From CAZBEL01 sp964628055 (GTDB taxonomy: Bacteria > Fidelibacterota > Marinisomatia > Marinisomatales > TCS56): a stretch of DNA of 64,000 nucleotides. This document shows, piece after piece, positions 1-8,102 of the stretch (position 1 is the first letter of the stretch; every line of letters starts with the position of its first letter). The notes under the pieces are model-generated. The model saw only the letters and a list, made by a program, of their open reading frames with translations, did no database searches and was not told the origin of the DNA. Position numbers and translations under genes: made by a program. The stretch lies in the NCBI GenBank assembly GCA_964628055.1, contig CAZVNL010000009.1:6694-70693 (forward strand), in the 5' to 3' direction.

Positions 1-1
1 T

Positions 2-1162
2 TCGGCTACCGACTTTCTACAGCGCGTTCTCCAGGAAGTGGATGTGTCGCTATATCCGGAGGGCTATTCCCTGGAGCCCGGGGGACAGTTGGAATGGGCC
101 TCGCCACCCGTCACCGATCTGCATGCCCTCAACCAATGTTTTCAAAAGCATATAGAGCGCCTGGAACGCATTTGCCAGGAGCAACATCTCTGGCATTTAG
201 ACTTTTCATTAGAGCCCCTTTATCAACCGGATGATATTGACCTCATTGACCAGGAAAAGTACCGCTTGATGCACCACCGTTTTCAACGTACCGGCAGTCA
301 CGGTCCCTGGATGATGCGAAACACCACTAGCGTGCAGGTGAACATTGACTTACTCTCCCGGGAAGATGCCGAAATCATGGCGTTTCTTTCCGATAATCTT
401 CAACCCTTTATGGCCTTGCTGTTTGCCAACAGCCCTTTCATGGCTGGGGAACCTGCTGGGAGACACAACCTACGCGCTTGGGTCTGGAACCACACTGATC
501 CCAGCCGGTGTGGTCAACTGATGGACCACGGTATCGATACGCCCGAAGGACTGTTAAACCGTTTTAGTGCGTATCTCCAGACCGTTCCGGCTATTTTTGT
601 TCCCACTGGGAAGGAAGCGGTAATGGCCTATGACGGCACCTTGGGCGCTTGGTTAGACTCCGTGGAAAAACGACGCTCATTGCGGGGGACCGACTTTCTC
701 GCCGCTTTGCATCAACTGTTTACCCACACCCGGTTTAAAACGGTGTTGGAGGTGCGGGGCGCTGATCGACCACCCCTGGGGTTCGAACTGGCCCCTGCTG
801 CCTTCTCAATGGGGCTCCTCACTGCCGAAGACACCCGCAGCAAGCTTTTGGAACGGATTTCCCAGTGGAAACGGCGCGAGCGGAAACAGTTGTATGATCA
901 AATAGTCACCTTGGACCTGGAACAAAGGGGACCCGAAGGACGGACCCTGAAATCCTGGCTGGAGGAACTCACGGCCCTGGCCCTGGAAGGTCTCGCTGAA
1001 CGTGGCCGGAAGTTGAAAATAAAAGATGAGAACGTCTTTCTGGAACCGTATTTAGAATTCTTTTTTAGTCGGGGTATTCCGGCCCTGGTAACCCAGGACC
1101 TCTACCGGCGAAGCGGTTTGGAATTGAAACCATTTTTAATGCGCAAGTTGATTCATGGGTAA
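2..1162 (+). CDS. gshA: Glutamate-cysteine ligase, GCS2 family (5' partial)
   Basis: Predicted ATP-dependent ligase joining glutamate and cysteine to gamma-glutamylcysteine in the cytoplasm, the first step to glutathione or related thiols. The frame is already open at the first bases of the window, so the true start lies upstream and the GTG at 38 is only an internal codon. The motif MMRNTTSVQVNIDL (about residue 92 of the visible part) and the following ANSPF and WNHTDPSRCG segments are hallmarks of the plant/proteobacterial GCS2 group, which also includes EgtA. An upstream PGGQLEW segment fits the family's substrate region. The next gene starts inside the stop codon region (ATG at 1155). 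GshA and EgtA cannot be told apart without the N-terminus. Confidence 0.82.
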   Translation, partial: SATDFLQRVLQEVDVSLYPEGYSLEPGGQLEWASPPVTDLHALNQCFQKHIERLERICQEQHLWHLDFSLEPLYQPDDIDLIDQEKYRLMHHRFQRTGSHGPWMMRNTTSVQVNIDLLSREDAEIMAFLSDNLQPFMALLFANSPFMAGEPAGRHNLRAWVWNHTDPSRCGQLMDHGIDTPEGLLNRFSAYLQTVPAIFVPTGKEAVMAYDGTLGAWLDSVEKRRSLRGTDFLAALHQLFTHTRFKTVLEVRGADRPPLGFELAPAAFSMGLLTAEDTRSKLLERISQWKRRERKQLYDQIVTLDLEQRGPEGRTLKSWLEELTALALEGLAERGRKLKIKDENVFLEPYLEFFFSRGIPALVTQDLYRRSGLELKPFLMRKLIHG

Positions 1163-1864
1163 ACCGCTCATTGGGATTACTCCTTACTATTTCCCCTACT
1201 GGGGGATTATTGGAATGCCACTAAAGAGCATTATTACCGGGCCATTTATGAAGCCGGTGGGATTCCTATGACGGTGCACTACCCGCCGGAGGTGGAGGAA
1301 GTGTAGCCTGTCGTCAGCAAGTTACACGGGTTGGTTATGGCCGGCGGCCCCGATCTATCCGTGGAACTTTACGGTGGCCAACACCCGGAACTGTTGGACA
1401 AGGATGTCATCCATCACCAGCGCGAGGCTTTCGACCGGGCCATTTTCCTGGCCACGCGCCGACAGCATAAACCGATCCTGGCCATTTGTCTGGGGCTTCA
1501 GCACATTAACGTTATCTACGGTGGGGATCTCTATGAAGATTTGGACACGCAGTTTCCAGGGACCATTGATCACGGGGAATTCAACGGCTCCTGGTAGGAA
1601 CACCCGGTAACCCTGGATTCCACCAGTCTCGTGGCTGGGATTATGGGTTGTGATCATTGCCCCGTAGCCAGCACCCATCACCAGGGTATCCGTCGCCTGG
1701 GGAAAGGGCTCCGAGCCGTGGGCTGGGCCCCCGATGGCTTGATTGAAGCCGTGGAAGACGAGGCACATCCTGAAGCCTTTATTGCCGTGCAATGGCACCC
1801 GGAATTGATTGCCGATCGTCCGGCGCAGTTGAACCTTTTCCGCTGGCTCACCCGGCAGGGCTAA
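1155..1864 (+). pseudogene. Peptidase C26 (gamma-glutamyl hydrolase, PuuD-like), frameshift and two in-frame TAG
   Basis: A class-I glutamine-amidotransferase fold hydrolase, family C26, which cleaves gamma-glutamyl bonds. It begins at ATG 1155 (MGKPLIGITPYYFPY), overlapping the ligase stop. At the G5 run 1201-1205 the frame slips; adding one G restores WGDYWNATKEHYYRAIYEAGG. The restored frame then meets TAG at 1304-1306 and TAG at 1595-1597 and ends at TAA 1862-1864. The nucleophile motif AICLGLQH, the STHHQ segment and the QWHPE motif are intact, so damage is recent or artefactual. Neighbourhood with a gamma-glutamyl ligase suggests a gamma-glutamyl metabolism pair. It could be a pseudogene or a poorly sequenced intact gene. 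Confidence 0.8.
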
Positions 1865-1955
1865 CCTGTGGGGCAGCATCCCTTTGTTTTTTCCCGAAAC
1901 CCTAGAAGGTCGTTTCTGGATTGTCCCTTGCGGAGTGGCTTCTGTAAGTTCCCAT

Positions 1956-2411
1956 ATGAATCCTAAGACCCTCCACAATCTCACCTGGATTCCCCCTATG
2001 CTCATAGGTCTGTTGGCAATATGCTTGGGGTTGGCCTGGTTGATTACGAAAGAACCCTGGTTACTTGATAAAAGTGCCAACGAGGCTTTGCTGGGTACCA
2101 CCTACACCGCCCTCTTTGCGGCTCCTGTGAATGCTCACATGCCAGATTATCTGACCCTTACTTATCGGTTTTTCGGTTGGTGGGTCCTGTCCATAGGGCT
2201 GTTGATTATGACCTTCGTCCAGGTAACGCGTATGGGCACCCGCCTGGCCCGCAATAGCCTCCACGTTGTTATCCTGGTAATCTTGGTGGGTATTTACATC
2301 ATTGAATACCGGTTCATCCCCTCGTCTCCTTTCGTATGGCTTACTCATGGGTTGAGCGGGCTTTGGCTACTCAGTGTGTTTGCTGCTTACAAACTGAAGG
2401 CTTACGATTGA
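1956..2411 (+). CDS. Small four-helix membrane protein, function unknown
   Basis: I do not recognise this family. The chosen start is ATG 1956 (MNPKTLHNL), giving 151 residues; the frame is open further upstream but that extension has no membrane or signal character. Four hydrophobic segments are visible: near residues 12-30, 68-90, 98-118 and 124-147. A short loop of small and charged residues separates the first two. It sits between the broken C26 gene and sdhC without overlap, so a link to either is unproven. No strong ribosome binding site is visible. Confidence 0.6.
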   Translation: MNPKTLHNLTWIPPMLIGLLAICLGLAWLITKEPWLLDKSANEALLGTTYTALFAAPVNAHMPDYLTLTYRFFGWWVLSIGLLIMTFVQVTRMGTRLARNSLHVVILVILVGIYIIEYRFIPSSPFVWLTHGLSGLWLLSVFAAYKLKAYD

Positions 2412-2559
2412 TCCCGCGGGGTTAGATTGTTTTTATGGCCACAAGGGGGAAATGAGTAAGCCATGAGCCAGGGAATATGTTTTTTTCTGGTTGAAAACAC
2501 TCTAATTTTACCCGTTAAATAACCGTAGGAATGGTAACGATTCTTTTCTGAGTTTAGGC

Positions 2560-3228
2560 ATGGGTTGGATAAACGATTTTTTAGGCTCCTCTATCGGGAA
2601 GAAGCTCCTGATGGCTGCCACGGGGTTATTGCTGTGTATCTACCTGGTCATTCACCTCTTGGGCAACTTGACGCTATTCGGTGGTGCCGCAGCTTTTAAT
2701 AATTACGTCCTGGCCCTTTCGAGTATCAAACCTTTAGTCCGGGTCATTGAGGTTTTATTAGCCCTACTATTTCTGATTCACATCATCTATTCCTTACGAG
2801 TGACCATCGAGAATCGAAGAGCTGCCGGTAAAAAGTACACCCTGCAGAAAGCTGGTGAAGTGAGCACCTTCACCTCCCGGTTCATGCCCTGGTCCGGGGT
2901 GGTTGTGCTGCTATTTTTGGTGGTTCACTTACAGACAATTTGGTATCGCTTTCAGGCGGAACACGAAGGTGGGCAATTTTACCAAATCGTCATGAGCGAT
3001 GAGATCGGGTTTGGAAACCTCGCATTCACCCTTTTCTACGTCCTGGCCCTCATTTTACTGGCGTTGCATTTGCGCCATGGCTTTCAATCGGCATTCCAGA
3101 CCCTTGGGATCCGGTACAATAAATACAGTCGCCTCATCGAGATTTTGGCCGCCGTTTTCTGGCTCTTGATTCCCCTGGGGTTTTTATCCATCCCCATTTA
3201 TTTTGGGTTATTGAAGGGAGGGTTTTGA
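2560..3228 (+). CDS. sdhC: Succinate dehydrogenase/fumarate reductase cytochrome b558 subunit
   Basis: Membrane anchor of complex II that carries haem b and passes electrons between the iron-sulfur subunit and quinone. The 222-residue protein has the Bacteroidetes/Bacillus b558 layout: an amphipathic start GSSIGKKLLMAATG, then about five transmembrane helices, with candidate haem-ligand histidines in VIHLLGN, IHIIYS, VVHLQ and ALHLRHGF. One fused anchor replaces separate SdhC and SdhD. It is followed after one base by sdhA, so the three genes form a translationally linked operon. Confidence 0.93.
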   Translation: MGWINDFLGSSIGKKLLMAATGLLLCIYLVIHLLGNLTLFGGAAAFNNYVLALSSIKPLVRVIEVLLALLFLIHIIYSLRVTIENRRAAGKKYTLQKAGEVSTFTSRFMPWSGVVVLLFLVVHLQTIWYRFQAEHEGGQFYQIVMSDEIGFGNLAFTLFYVLALILLALHLRHGFQSAFQTLGIRYNKYSRLIEILAAVFWLLIPLGFLSIPIYFGLLKGGF

Positions 3229-3229
3229 G

Positions 3230-5143
3230 GTGTCGTTGAATGCTCATGTACCGGGAGGTCCCTTAGTCGAGAAGTGGACACGTTATAAGTTTGATTTACG
3301 GTTAGTCAATCCGGCTAACAAGCGTAAATACAATATCATTGTAGTGGGAACCGGGTTGGCTGGTGCGTCGGCGGCGGCTTCCCTCGCCGAGTTGGGTTAC
3401 AATGTGCAGGCCTTTTCCTACCACGAATCCCCCCGGCGCGCCCATAGCATCGCCGCCCAGGGCGGCATTAATGCAGCCAAGAATTACCCCAACGATGGGG
3501 ACAGCATCTTCCGTCTGTTTTACGACACTATTAAGGGAGGTGACTACCGCTCCCGGGAGACCAACGTGTACCGCCTGGCCGAGGTGAGCAATTGCATTAT
3601 TGACCAGTGCGTGGCCCAGGGAATTCCCTTCGCGCGGGAGTACGGCGGTACCCTGGCGAATCGCTCTTTCGGGGGCGCCCAGGTGTCACGGACTTTCTAT
3701 GCCCGGGGACAGACCGGCCAACAACTGCTCCTGGGGGCTTATTCGGCGCTGGTACGCCAGATGCATACCGGTAAGGTGACCTTCTACCCCCGCCACGAAA
3801 TGCTGGACCTGGTACTGGTGGACGGAGAAGCTAAAGGAATAATCGCCCGTAACCTGGTGAATGGCGAAATCCGATCGTTCACTGGACATGCCGTTATCCT
3901 GGCCACGGGGGGCTATGGGAATGTGTTTTACCTCTCCACCAACGCCATGAATAGTAATGCTACAGCTATTTGGCGAGCGCACAAGAAAGGCGCCTTTTTT
4001 GCCAACCCCTGCTATACCCAAATTCATCCTACCTGCATTCCCGTGTCGAGTGAACATCAGTCTAAGTTGACCCTGATGAGCGAGAGCCTGCGGAACGACG
4101 GTCGCGTTTGGGTACCCAAGAAGCAGCACGATGATCGTCATCCCAACGAGATTCCCGAAGAAGAACGTGATTATTATCTGGAGCGCGTTTACCCCTCTTT
4201 CGGGAACTTAGTCCCTCGGGATGTTGCCAGCCGACGGGCCAAGGAAATGTGTGATGCCGGCTATGGGGTGGGTCCGACGGGCCTGGCAGTCTATCTGGAT
4301 TTCTCCGAAGCCCTTCAACGCCTGGGGAAGGATGTTGTTGCCCAGAAATACGGGAATCTATTTGACATGTACCAACAGATCACCGGGGAGGATCCTTACC
4401 AGGTTCCCATGCGCATTTACCCGGCGGTACATTACACCATGGGGGGGCTCTGGGTGGATTATAATCTTATGAGCAATATCCCCGGGTTGTACGTGCTGGG
4501 GGAGGCTAATTTTTCTGATCACGGCGCCAACCGCCTGGGTGCCAGCGCCCTCATGCAAGGCCTGGCCGATGGCTATTTCATTGTGCCGTACACCATCGGG
4601 GATTATCTCTCCCGGAAGTTGGGAGAAACGATTACGACCGACCAGGAAGCTTTTCGCACCGCGGAACAACGGGTGCAAGATCAGATCAAGCAACTTCTTT
4701 CCATTCAAGGTAGTCGCAGTGTGGATAGTATCCACAAAGAGTTGGGGAAAATTCTCTGGGAGTATGTAGGAATGGCCCGGAACAAGGAGGGGTTGGAAAA
4801 AGCGCTCCGAGAAATCCCGGCGTTACGGGAAAGCTTTTGGAAAGAGGTTAAAGTACCCGGCCGCGCTGACGATTTGAATCCCGAATTGGAGAAGGCTGGC
4901 CGACTGGCCGACTTCCTGGAACTGGGGGAATTGATGGCCCAGGATGCCCTCCACCGGGAGGAATCCTGTGGGGGCCACTTCCGCGAGGAATACCAGACCG
5001 AGGACAATGAGGCCCTCCGGGATGACGAACGTTTTGCCTACGTGGCGGCGTGGGAATATCAAGGCCCCGGGCGGCACGAACGGCTTCATAAAGAAGAGTT
5101 AACGTTTGAAAATGTGAGTCTAACGACACGGAGCTATAAGTAG
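3230..5143 (+). CDS. sdhA: Succinate dehydrogenase/fumarate reductase flavoprotein subunit
   Basis: FAD subunit of complex II that oxidises succinate to fumarate or the reverse. The GTG start lies one base after the sdhC stop. The Rossmann FAD motif VVGTGLAGASAAA is near residue 38, and RRAHSIAAQGGIN carries the histidine (H72) expected to hold FAD covalently. The substrate region shows HPTCIPV, VPRDVASR and HYTMGGLWVD, and NRLGASALMQ matches the FAD-binding C-terminal part of the domain. At 637 residues it is the length of Bacteroidetes-type enzymes. Its TAG stop shares a G with the GTG start of sdhB. Confidence 0.95.
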   Translation: MSLNAHVPGGPLVEKWTRYKFDLRLVNPANKRKYNIIVVGTGLAGASAAASLAELGYNVQAFSYHESPRRAHSIAAQGGINAAKNYPNDGDSIFRLFYDTIKGGDYRSRETNVYRLAEVSNCIIDQCVAQGIPFAREYGGTLANRSFGGAQVSRTFYARGQTGQQLLLGAYSALVRQMHTGKVTFYPRHEMLDLVLVDGEAKGIIARNLVNGEIRSFTGHAVILATGGYGNVFYLSTNAMNSNATAIWRAHKKGAFFANPCYTQIHPTCIPVSSEHQSKLTLMSESLRNDGRVWVPKKQHDDRHPNEIPEEERDYYLERVYPSFGNLVPRDVASRRAKEMCDAGYGVGPTGLAVYLDFSEALQRLGKDVVAQKYGNLFDMYQQITGEDPYQVPMRIYPAVHYTMGGLWVDYNLMSNIPGLYVLGEANFSDHGANRLGASALMQGLADGYFIVPYTIGDYLSRKLGETITTDQEAFRTAEQRVQDQIKQLLSIQGSRSVDSIHKELGKILWEYVGMARNKEGLEKALREIPALRESFWKEVKVPGRADDLNPELEKAGRLADFLELGELMAQDALHREESCGGHFREEYQTEDNEALRDDERFAYVAAWEYQGPGRHERLHKEELTFENVSLTTRSYK

Positions 5144-5895
5144 TGCGCATAACCCTAAAAGTTTGGAGACAGAAGAACACCGCAGACCAGGGCGGGTTTA
5201 TCTACTACGAGGTTCAGGATGTGACCGAAGATATGTCCTTCTTTGAAATGTTAGACAAGTTGAATAATGAACTGGTCCTTAAGGGGGAAGAACCCGTTGC
5301 TTTTGACCATGATTGCCGGGAGGGTATCTGTGGTACTTGTGGTTTGATGATCAACGGTCGGGCTCATGGTCCTCAGCGAGGGGTGACCACCTGTCAGTTA
5401 CACATGCGCAGTTTTTCCGATGGGGAGATAATTGTGGTGGAACCGTGGCGCGCCAGGGCTTTTCCGGTAGTCAAGGATTTGATCGTGGATCGTCGAGCTT
5501 TCGATCGTATCATGGCCGCGGGGGGGTATATTTCGGTGAATACGGGTAGCGCCGTAGATGGCAATGCAATTCCCGTCTCCAAGGACGTTGCGGACCAGGC
5601 TATGGATGCCGCCGCCTGCATTGGCTGTGGGGCCTGCGTTGCCGTGTGTAAAAATTCCTCGGCTATGTTGTTTGTAGGGGCCAAAGTGTCTCAACTGGCC
5701 CTGTTACCCCAGGGATGGGTAGAGCGGGAAACGCGTGTGGCCAACATGGTGGCCGCCATGGATGCGGAAGGATTTGGGAATTGCACTAATACAGGGGCCT
5801 GTGAGGTGGAATGTCCCAAAGAAATTTCTTTGGTGAATATCGCCAGGATGAATCGTGAATACCTGCGGGCCTTATTTTCTAATAAAGTCGCCTAA
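5143..5895 (+). CDS. sdhB: Succinate dehydrogenase/fumarate reductase iron-sulfur subunit
   Basis: Electron-transfer subunit of complex II with three clusters. The [2Fe-2S] ligands are C58, C63, C66 and C84 (CREGICGTCG and later TTCQ). The second ferredoxin-like domain shows C159, C162, C165 and C169 (CIGCGACVAVC). The third cluster is served by C214, C220 and C224 (CTNTGACEVECP). The length of 250 residues fits the family. The GTG start overlaps the sdhA stop by one base, which indicates coupled translation. A hairpin followed by T5 lies directly downstream. Confidence 0.95.
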   Translation: MRITLKVWRQKNTADQGGFIYYEVQDVTEDMSFFEMLDKLNNELVLKGEEPVAFDHDCREGICGTCGLMINGRAHGPQRGVTTCQLHMRSFSDGEIIVVEPWRARAFPVVKDLIVDRRAFDRIMAAGGYISVNTGSAVDGNAIPVSKDVADQAMDAAACIGCGACVAVCKNSSAMLFVGAKVSQLALLPQGWVERETRVANMVAAMDAEGFGNCTNTGACEVECPKEISLVNIARMNREYLRALFSNKVA

Positions 5896-5912
5896 GAAAA
5901 CTATTTAGACGT

Positions 5913-5938
5913 CTCCCCTGATTAGGGAGCGGGTTTTT
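5913..5938. terminator. Hairpin terminator between convergent sdhB and tonB
   Basis: CTCCC (5913-5917) pairs with GGGAG (5925-5929) across a 7-base loop and is followed by CGGGTTTTT. It lies 18 bases after the sdhB stop and its T-run overlaps the tonB stop codon. The stem is only 5 bp, so efficiency is uncertain. Position between converging genes supports the call. Confidence 0.5.
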
Positions 5939-6560
5939 ACTGTAGTTTAAAGTTTACGGGGATGGAGATCCAAACCCCTACGGGCCGTTCCCGCTGTTTA
6001 GCTGGCTTGAACCGGGTTTTGCGAATTGCTTCGATGGCTGCTTCGTCCAAACCGGTGTTGGGGATTCCCTTGAGGACGATGGTTTCTTTCACGCGTCCTT
6101 TTTCATCCACAAATACCTGAATAATAACCGTGCCTTCGATCCCGGCTTCCTGGGCGATTTCGGGGTATTCAGGATCAATGGGCGTCAGCGGCTTGGGCGG
6201 CTCGTCGTAAGGGATAAATCTCACCCGCGGTCCTTCTGGTGGTGGTGGTGGTGCATCCCAGGCTTCGAAACTCTCCAGCTCCGTTTCCTCGATTGTTACG
6301 TCTTCCGGGAGGTCTTCGCTCTCGGATTCGATGGGTACCGAAGGCCTGGCGGGTGGCGGGGGTCGCTCGAATTGCTGGGTTTCCGGGATGTCAATTTGTT
6401 CGATGACAATTTGAGGACCTTCGTCTAAAACCGCCTGGGTATTGAGGCGAGGAACAAACAAGAAACCAGCCACAAGAATGAGAATCCCCACCAACCCGAA
6501 CGTCCGAACCGTCACGGGATAGAGAAATTTGATGGTGTCGACGCGTCGTAAAGTGGCCAT
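5937..6560 (-). CDS. tonB: TonB-like energy transducer
   Basis: Links the ExbB/ExbD proton channel in the inner membrane to outer-membrane TonB-dependent receptors such as the one at 38.8 kb. The 207-residue protein has one N-terminal transmembrane segment (about residues 16-38), a proline- and glutamate-rich periplasmic linker (RPPPPARPSVP, then APPPPPEGP near residues 62-110) and a C-terminal TonB domain with GIEGTVIIQVFVDEKGRV and AIRKTRFKPAKQ. It is the last gene of the exbB-exbD-exbD-tonB unit, 2 bases after the second exbD. Confidence 0.9.
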   Translation of the reverse strand: MATLRRVDTIKFLYPVTVRTFGLVGILILVAGFLFVPRLNTQAVLDEGPQIVIEQIDIPETQQFERPPPPARPSVPIESESEDLPEDVTIEETELESFEAWDAPPPPPEGPRVRFIPYDEPPKPLTPIDPEYPEIAQEAGIEGTVIIQVFVDEKGRVKETIVLKGIPNTGLDEAAIEAIRKTRFKPAKQRERPVGVWISIPVNFKLQ

Positions 6561-6562
6561 AC

Positions 6563-6973
6563 TTAGTCTACTAATTTCCGGGTGGAATAGTTCAATTTTA
6601 AGGCGTCGGCTTTCCGTAATTCGTTGTGGATCTCAGAGATGAATTCCATCCGGGCGGCCTTGTCAGCTTTTAATGATACCGTCAACTGAGGGTCGGCAGC
6701 CCGCTTCTCGTACATGACGTTACGCACGTTCGAAATCTCGTACAACTTGTCCTCAATGGAAATGAAACCTTCTTTGGAAACCCAGATGTTCGAAACGTGC
6801 GTTTTTCCCTGCAATTTTTCGATGCGCTTAGCCTTGGGCAGCTTCACCTTCAACCCCGTGTACTCCCGTAAGACGGTAGTCACCATGAAGAAGATCAACA
6901 ACATGAAAATAATATCCGGCATGGAGGCTGTGGGTATATTAGAAGAAAGGGTTGTTTTTCGGGCGAATTTCAT
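6563..6973 (-). CDS. exbD: ExbD/TolR family protein (second copy)
   Basis: Subunit of the proton-motive-force-driven ExbB-ExbD motor. It has 136 residues with a short cytoplasmic start, one transmembrane helix (SMPDIIFMLLIFFMVTT) carrying the conserved aspartate and a periplasmic domain. Its start codon shares one base with the stop of the upstream exbD, so the two copies are coupled. The helix differs from the first copy around the aspartate (MPDIIFM against MADIAFL), which suggests two non-identical ExbD chains in one complex. Confidence 0.9.
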   Translation of the reverse strand: MKFARKTTLSSNIPTASMPDIIFMLLIFFMVTTVLREYTGLKVKLPKAKRIEKLQGKTHVSNIWVSKEGFISIEDKLYEISNVRNVMYEKRAADPQLTVSLKADKAARMEFISEIHNELRKADALKLNYSTRKLVD

Positions 6974-7368
6974 TATCCGGACTCGGCAATGGAGATGCGG
7001 GTGGCATTGGCCATTTTTAGTTGATCAATCACGGCGATATAGTCTTCGTACTTGGTCTTTTCGTGGGCTTTTACGGAGATGATGAGTTTATCATTCTCGG
7101 CCAGCTTGCGCCGGACAATCTTACCGATGTCCTTGACCTTGGTGGGCTCTCCCCCTAAAAGGACCTGTCCCTGGGAATTGATAAGGCAATTGAGGATGTT
7201 TTCTTTGCGGATCTCGATTTCCTGTCCTTCGGCCGGCAGTACGAGACCTAACCCTTTATCCATGTCGATGGTGGTAGTAACCAGGAAAAAGATCAGAAGT
7301 AGAAAGGCAATGTCAGCCATGGAGGCTGTGGGGATACCTCCCCCTTTAAAGCGACGCTTGGGTAACAT
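6973..7368 (-). CDS. exbD: ExbD/TolR family protein (first copy)
   Basis: ExbD/TolR subunit of 131 residues. The single transmembrane helix ASMADIAFLLLIFFLVTTT contains the aspartate expected to carry protons. The periplasmic part ends in a segment rich in lysine and hydrophobic residues typical of the ExbD fold. It follows the exbB stop by 11 bases and overlaps the next exbD by one base. Two adjacent exbD genes are common in the FCB group. Confidence 0.9.
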   Translation of the reverse strand: MLPKRRFKGGGIPTASMADIAFLLLIFFLVTTTIDMDKGLGLVLPAEGQEIEIRKENILNCLINSQGQVLLGGEPTKVKDIGKIVRRKLAENDKLIISVKAHEKTKYEDYIAVIDQLKMANATRISIAESG

Positions 7369-7379
7369 AATTGTTTAGA

Positions 7380-8009
7380 TTACTTTTTTTTCTTCTTCTT
7401 GGTTTCCATTTTGTGGAGTTGATCCAGTAATTGGACCGAGTTTTCTTCCATGTCCAGGATCAACTTGTCAATGCGGTTCACAAACAAGTTTTGGAAAATT
7501 TGAATAATCATGGCCACGATAAGTCCGAAGGCGGTGGTTAGCAGGGCTTCGGAGATACCGCCGGCTACGATGGAGGGTGAAATCTCGTCGGCTTTTTTGA
7601 TGGCGTCAAAAGCGCGAATCATTCCCACCACTGTTCCGGTGAATCCTAACATGGGAGCAATGGTAATCACGGCGTTGAGCCAAATCATGTTCTTTTCTAA
7701 GAAGGACATCTCCAGGGCCCCGGCGTTCTGGATGGCTTTTTCTACTTCTTCCAGACCCCGGTGTAAGCGGGTGAGACCCGCATGAAAGGTCTCTGCTACG
7801 GGTCCGTGTGTTTTTTCGCATAGTTCCACGGCCGCGTCAACCCCTTCACCCTCTAATGCATCGTTGATGTCATCAAAGAATTTTTTGGTGTTAATTGAGG
7901 ACATGATCAATGAATAAAAACGTTCCCCTGCAAAACCCAATCCGAAGACAAAGGCAATAAGAATGGGCCACATGAAAGGACCACCGTCAAGGAAATATTG
8001 AACGAGCAT
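7380..8009 (-). CDS. exbB: MotA/TolQ/ExbB proton channel protein
   Basis: Inner-membrane proton channel that drives TonB. The 209-residue protein has three hydrophobic segments: near residues 10-30, then AVITIAPMLGFTGTVVGMI and ISEALLTTAFGLIVAMIIQI. This is the usual ExbB/TolQ pattern, with a long cytoplasmic loop between the first two. The C-terminus is a lysine run. ATG at 8009 has a good GGAGG ribosome site 5 bases upstream. It is the first gene of a four-gene unit, and about 90 bases of AT-rich sequence precede it, the likely promoter region. Confidence 0.92.
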   Translation of the reverse strand: MLVQYFLDGGPFMWPILIAFVFGLGFAGERFYSLIMSSINTKKFFDDINDALEGEGVDAAVELCEKTHGPVAETFHAGLTRLHRGLEEVEKAIQNAGALEMSFLEKNMIWLNAVITIAPMLGFTGTVVGMIRAFDAIKKADEISPSIVAGGISEALLTTAFGLIVAMIIQIFQNLFVNRIDKLILDMEENSVQLLDQLHKMETKKKKKK

Positions 8010-8102
8010 CTACACCTCCATTTATGTTCATATAGTAAGGGTTAAATAATCGTTAAAGTTAGTACATCCTGCCTGGAATGTCAACGACACCAATACACAA
8101 AT

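Noticed and set aside
1304..1306. Reassignment of TAG as a sense codon
   Set aside because: TAG ends sdhA, next to the overlapping sdhB start, and ends two other genes, so it works as an ordinary stop here. Decay or base error is simpler.
1355..2101. Long antisense open frame opposite the C26 pseudogene
   Set aside because: No recognisable motif, no ribosome site, and the opposite strand carries clear conserved C26 motifs across the same bases.
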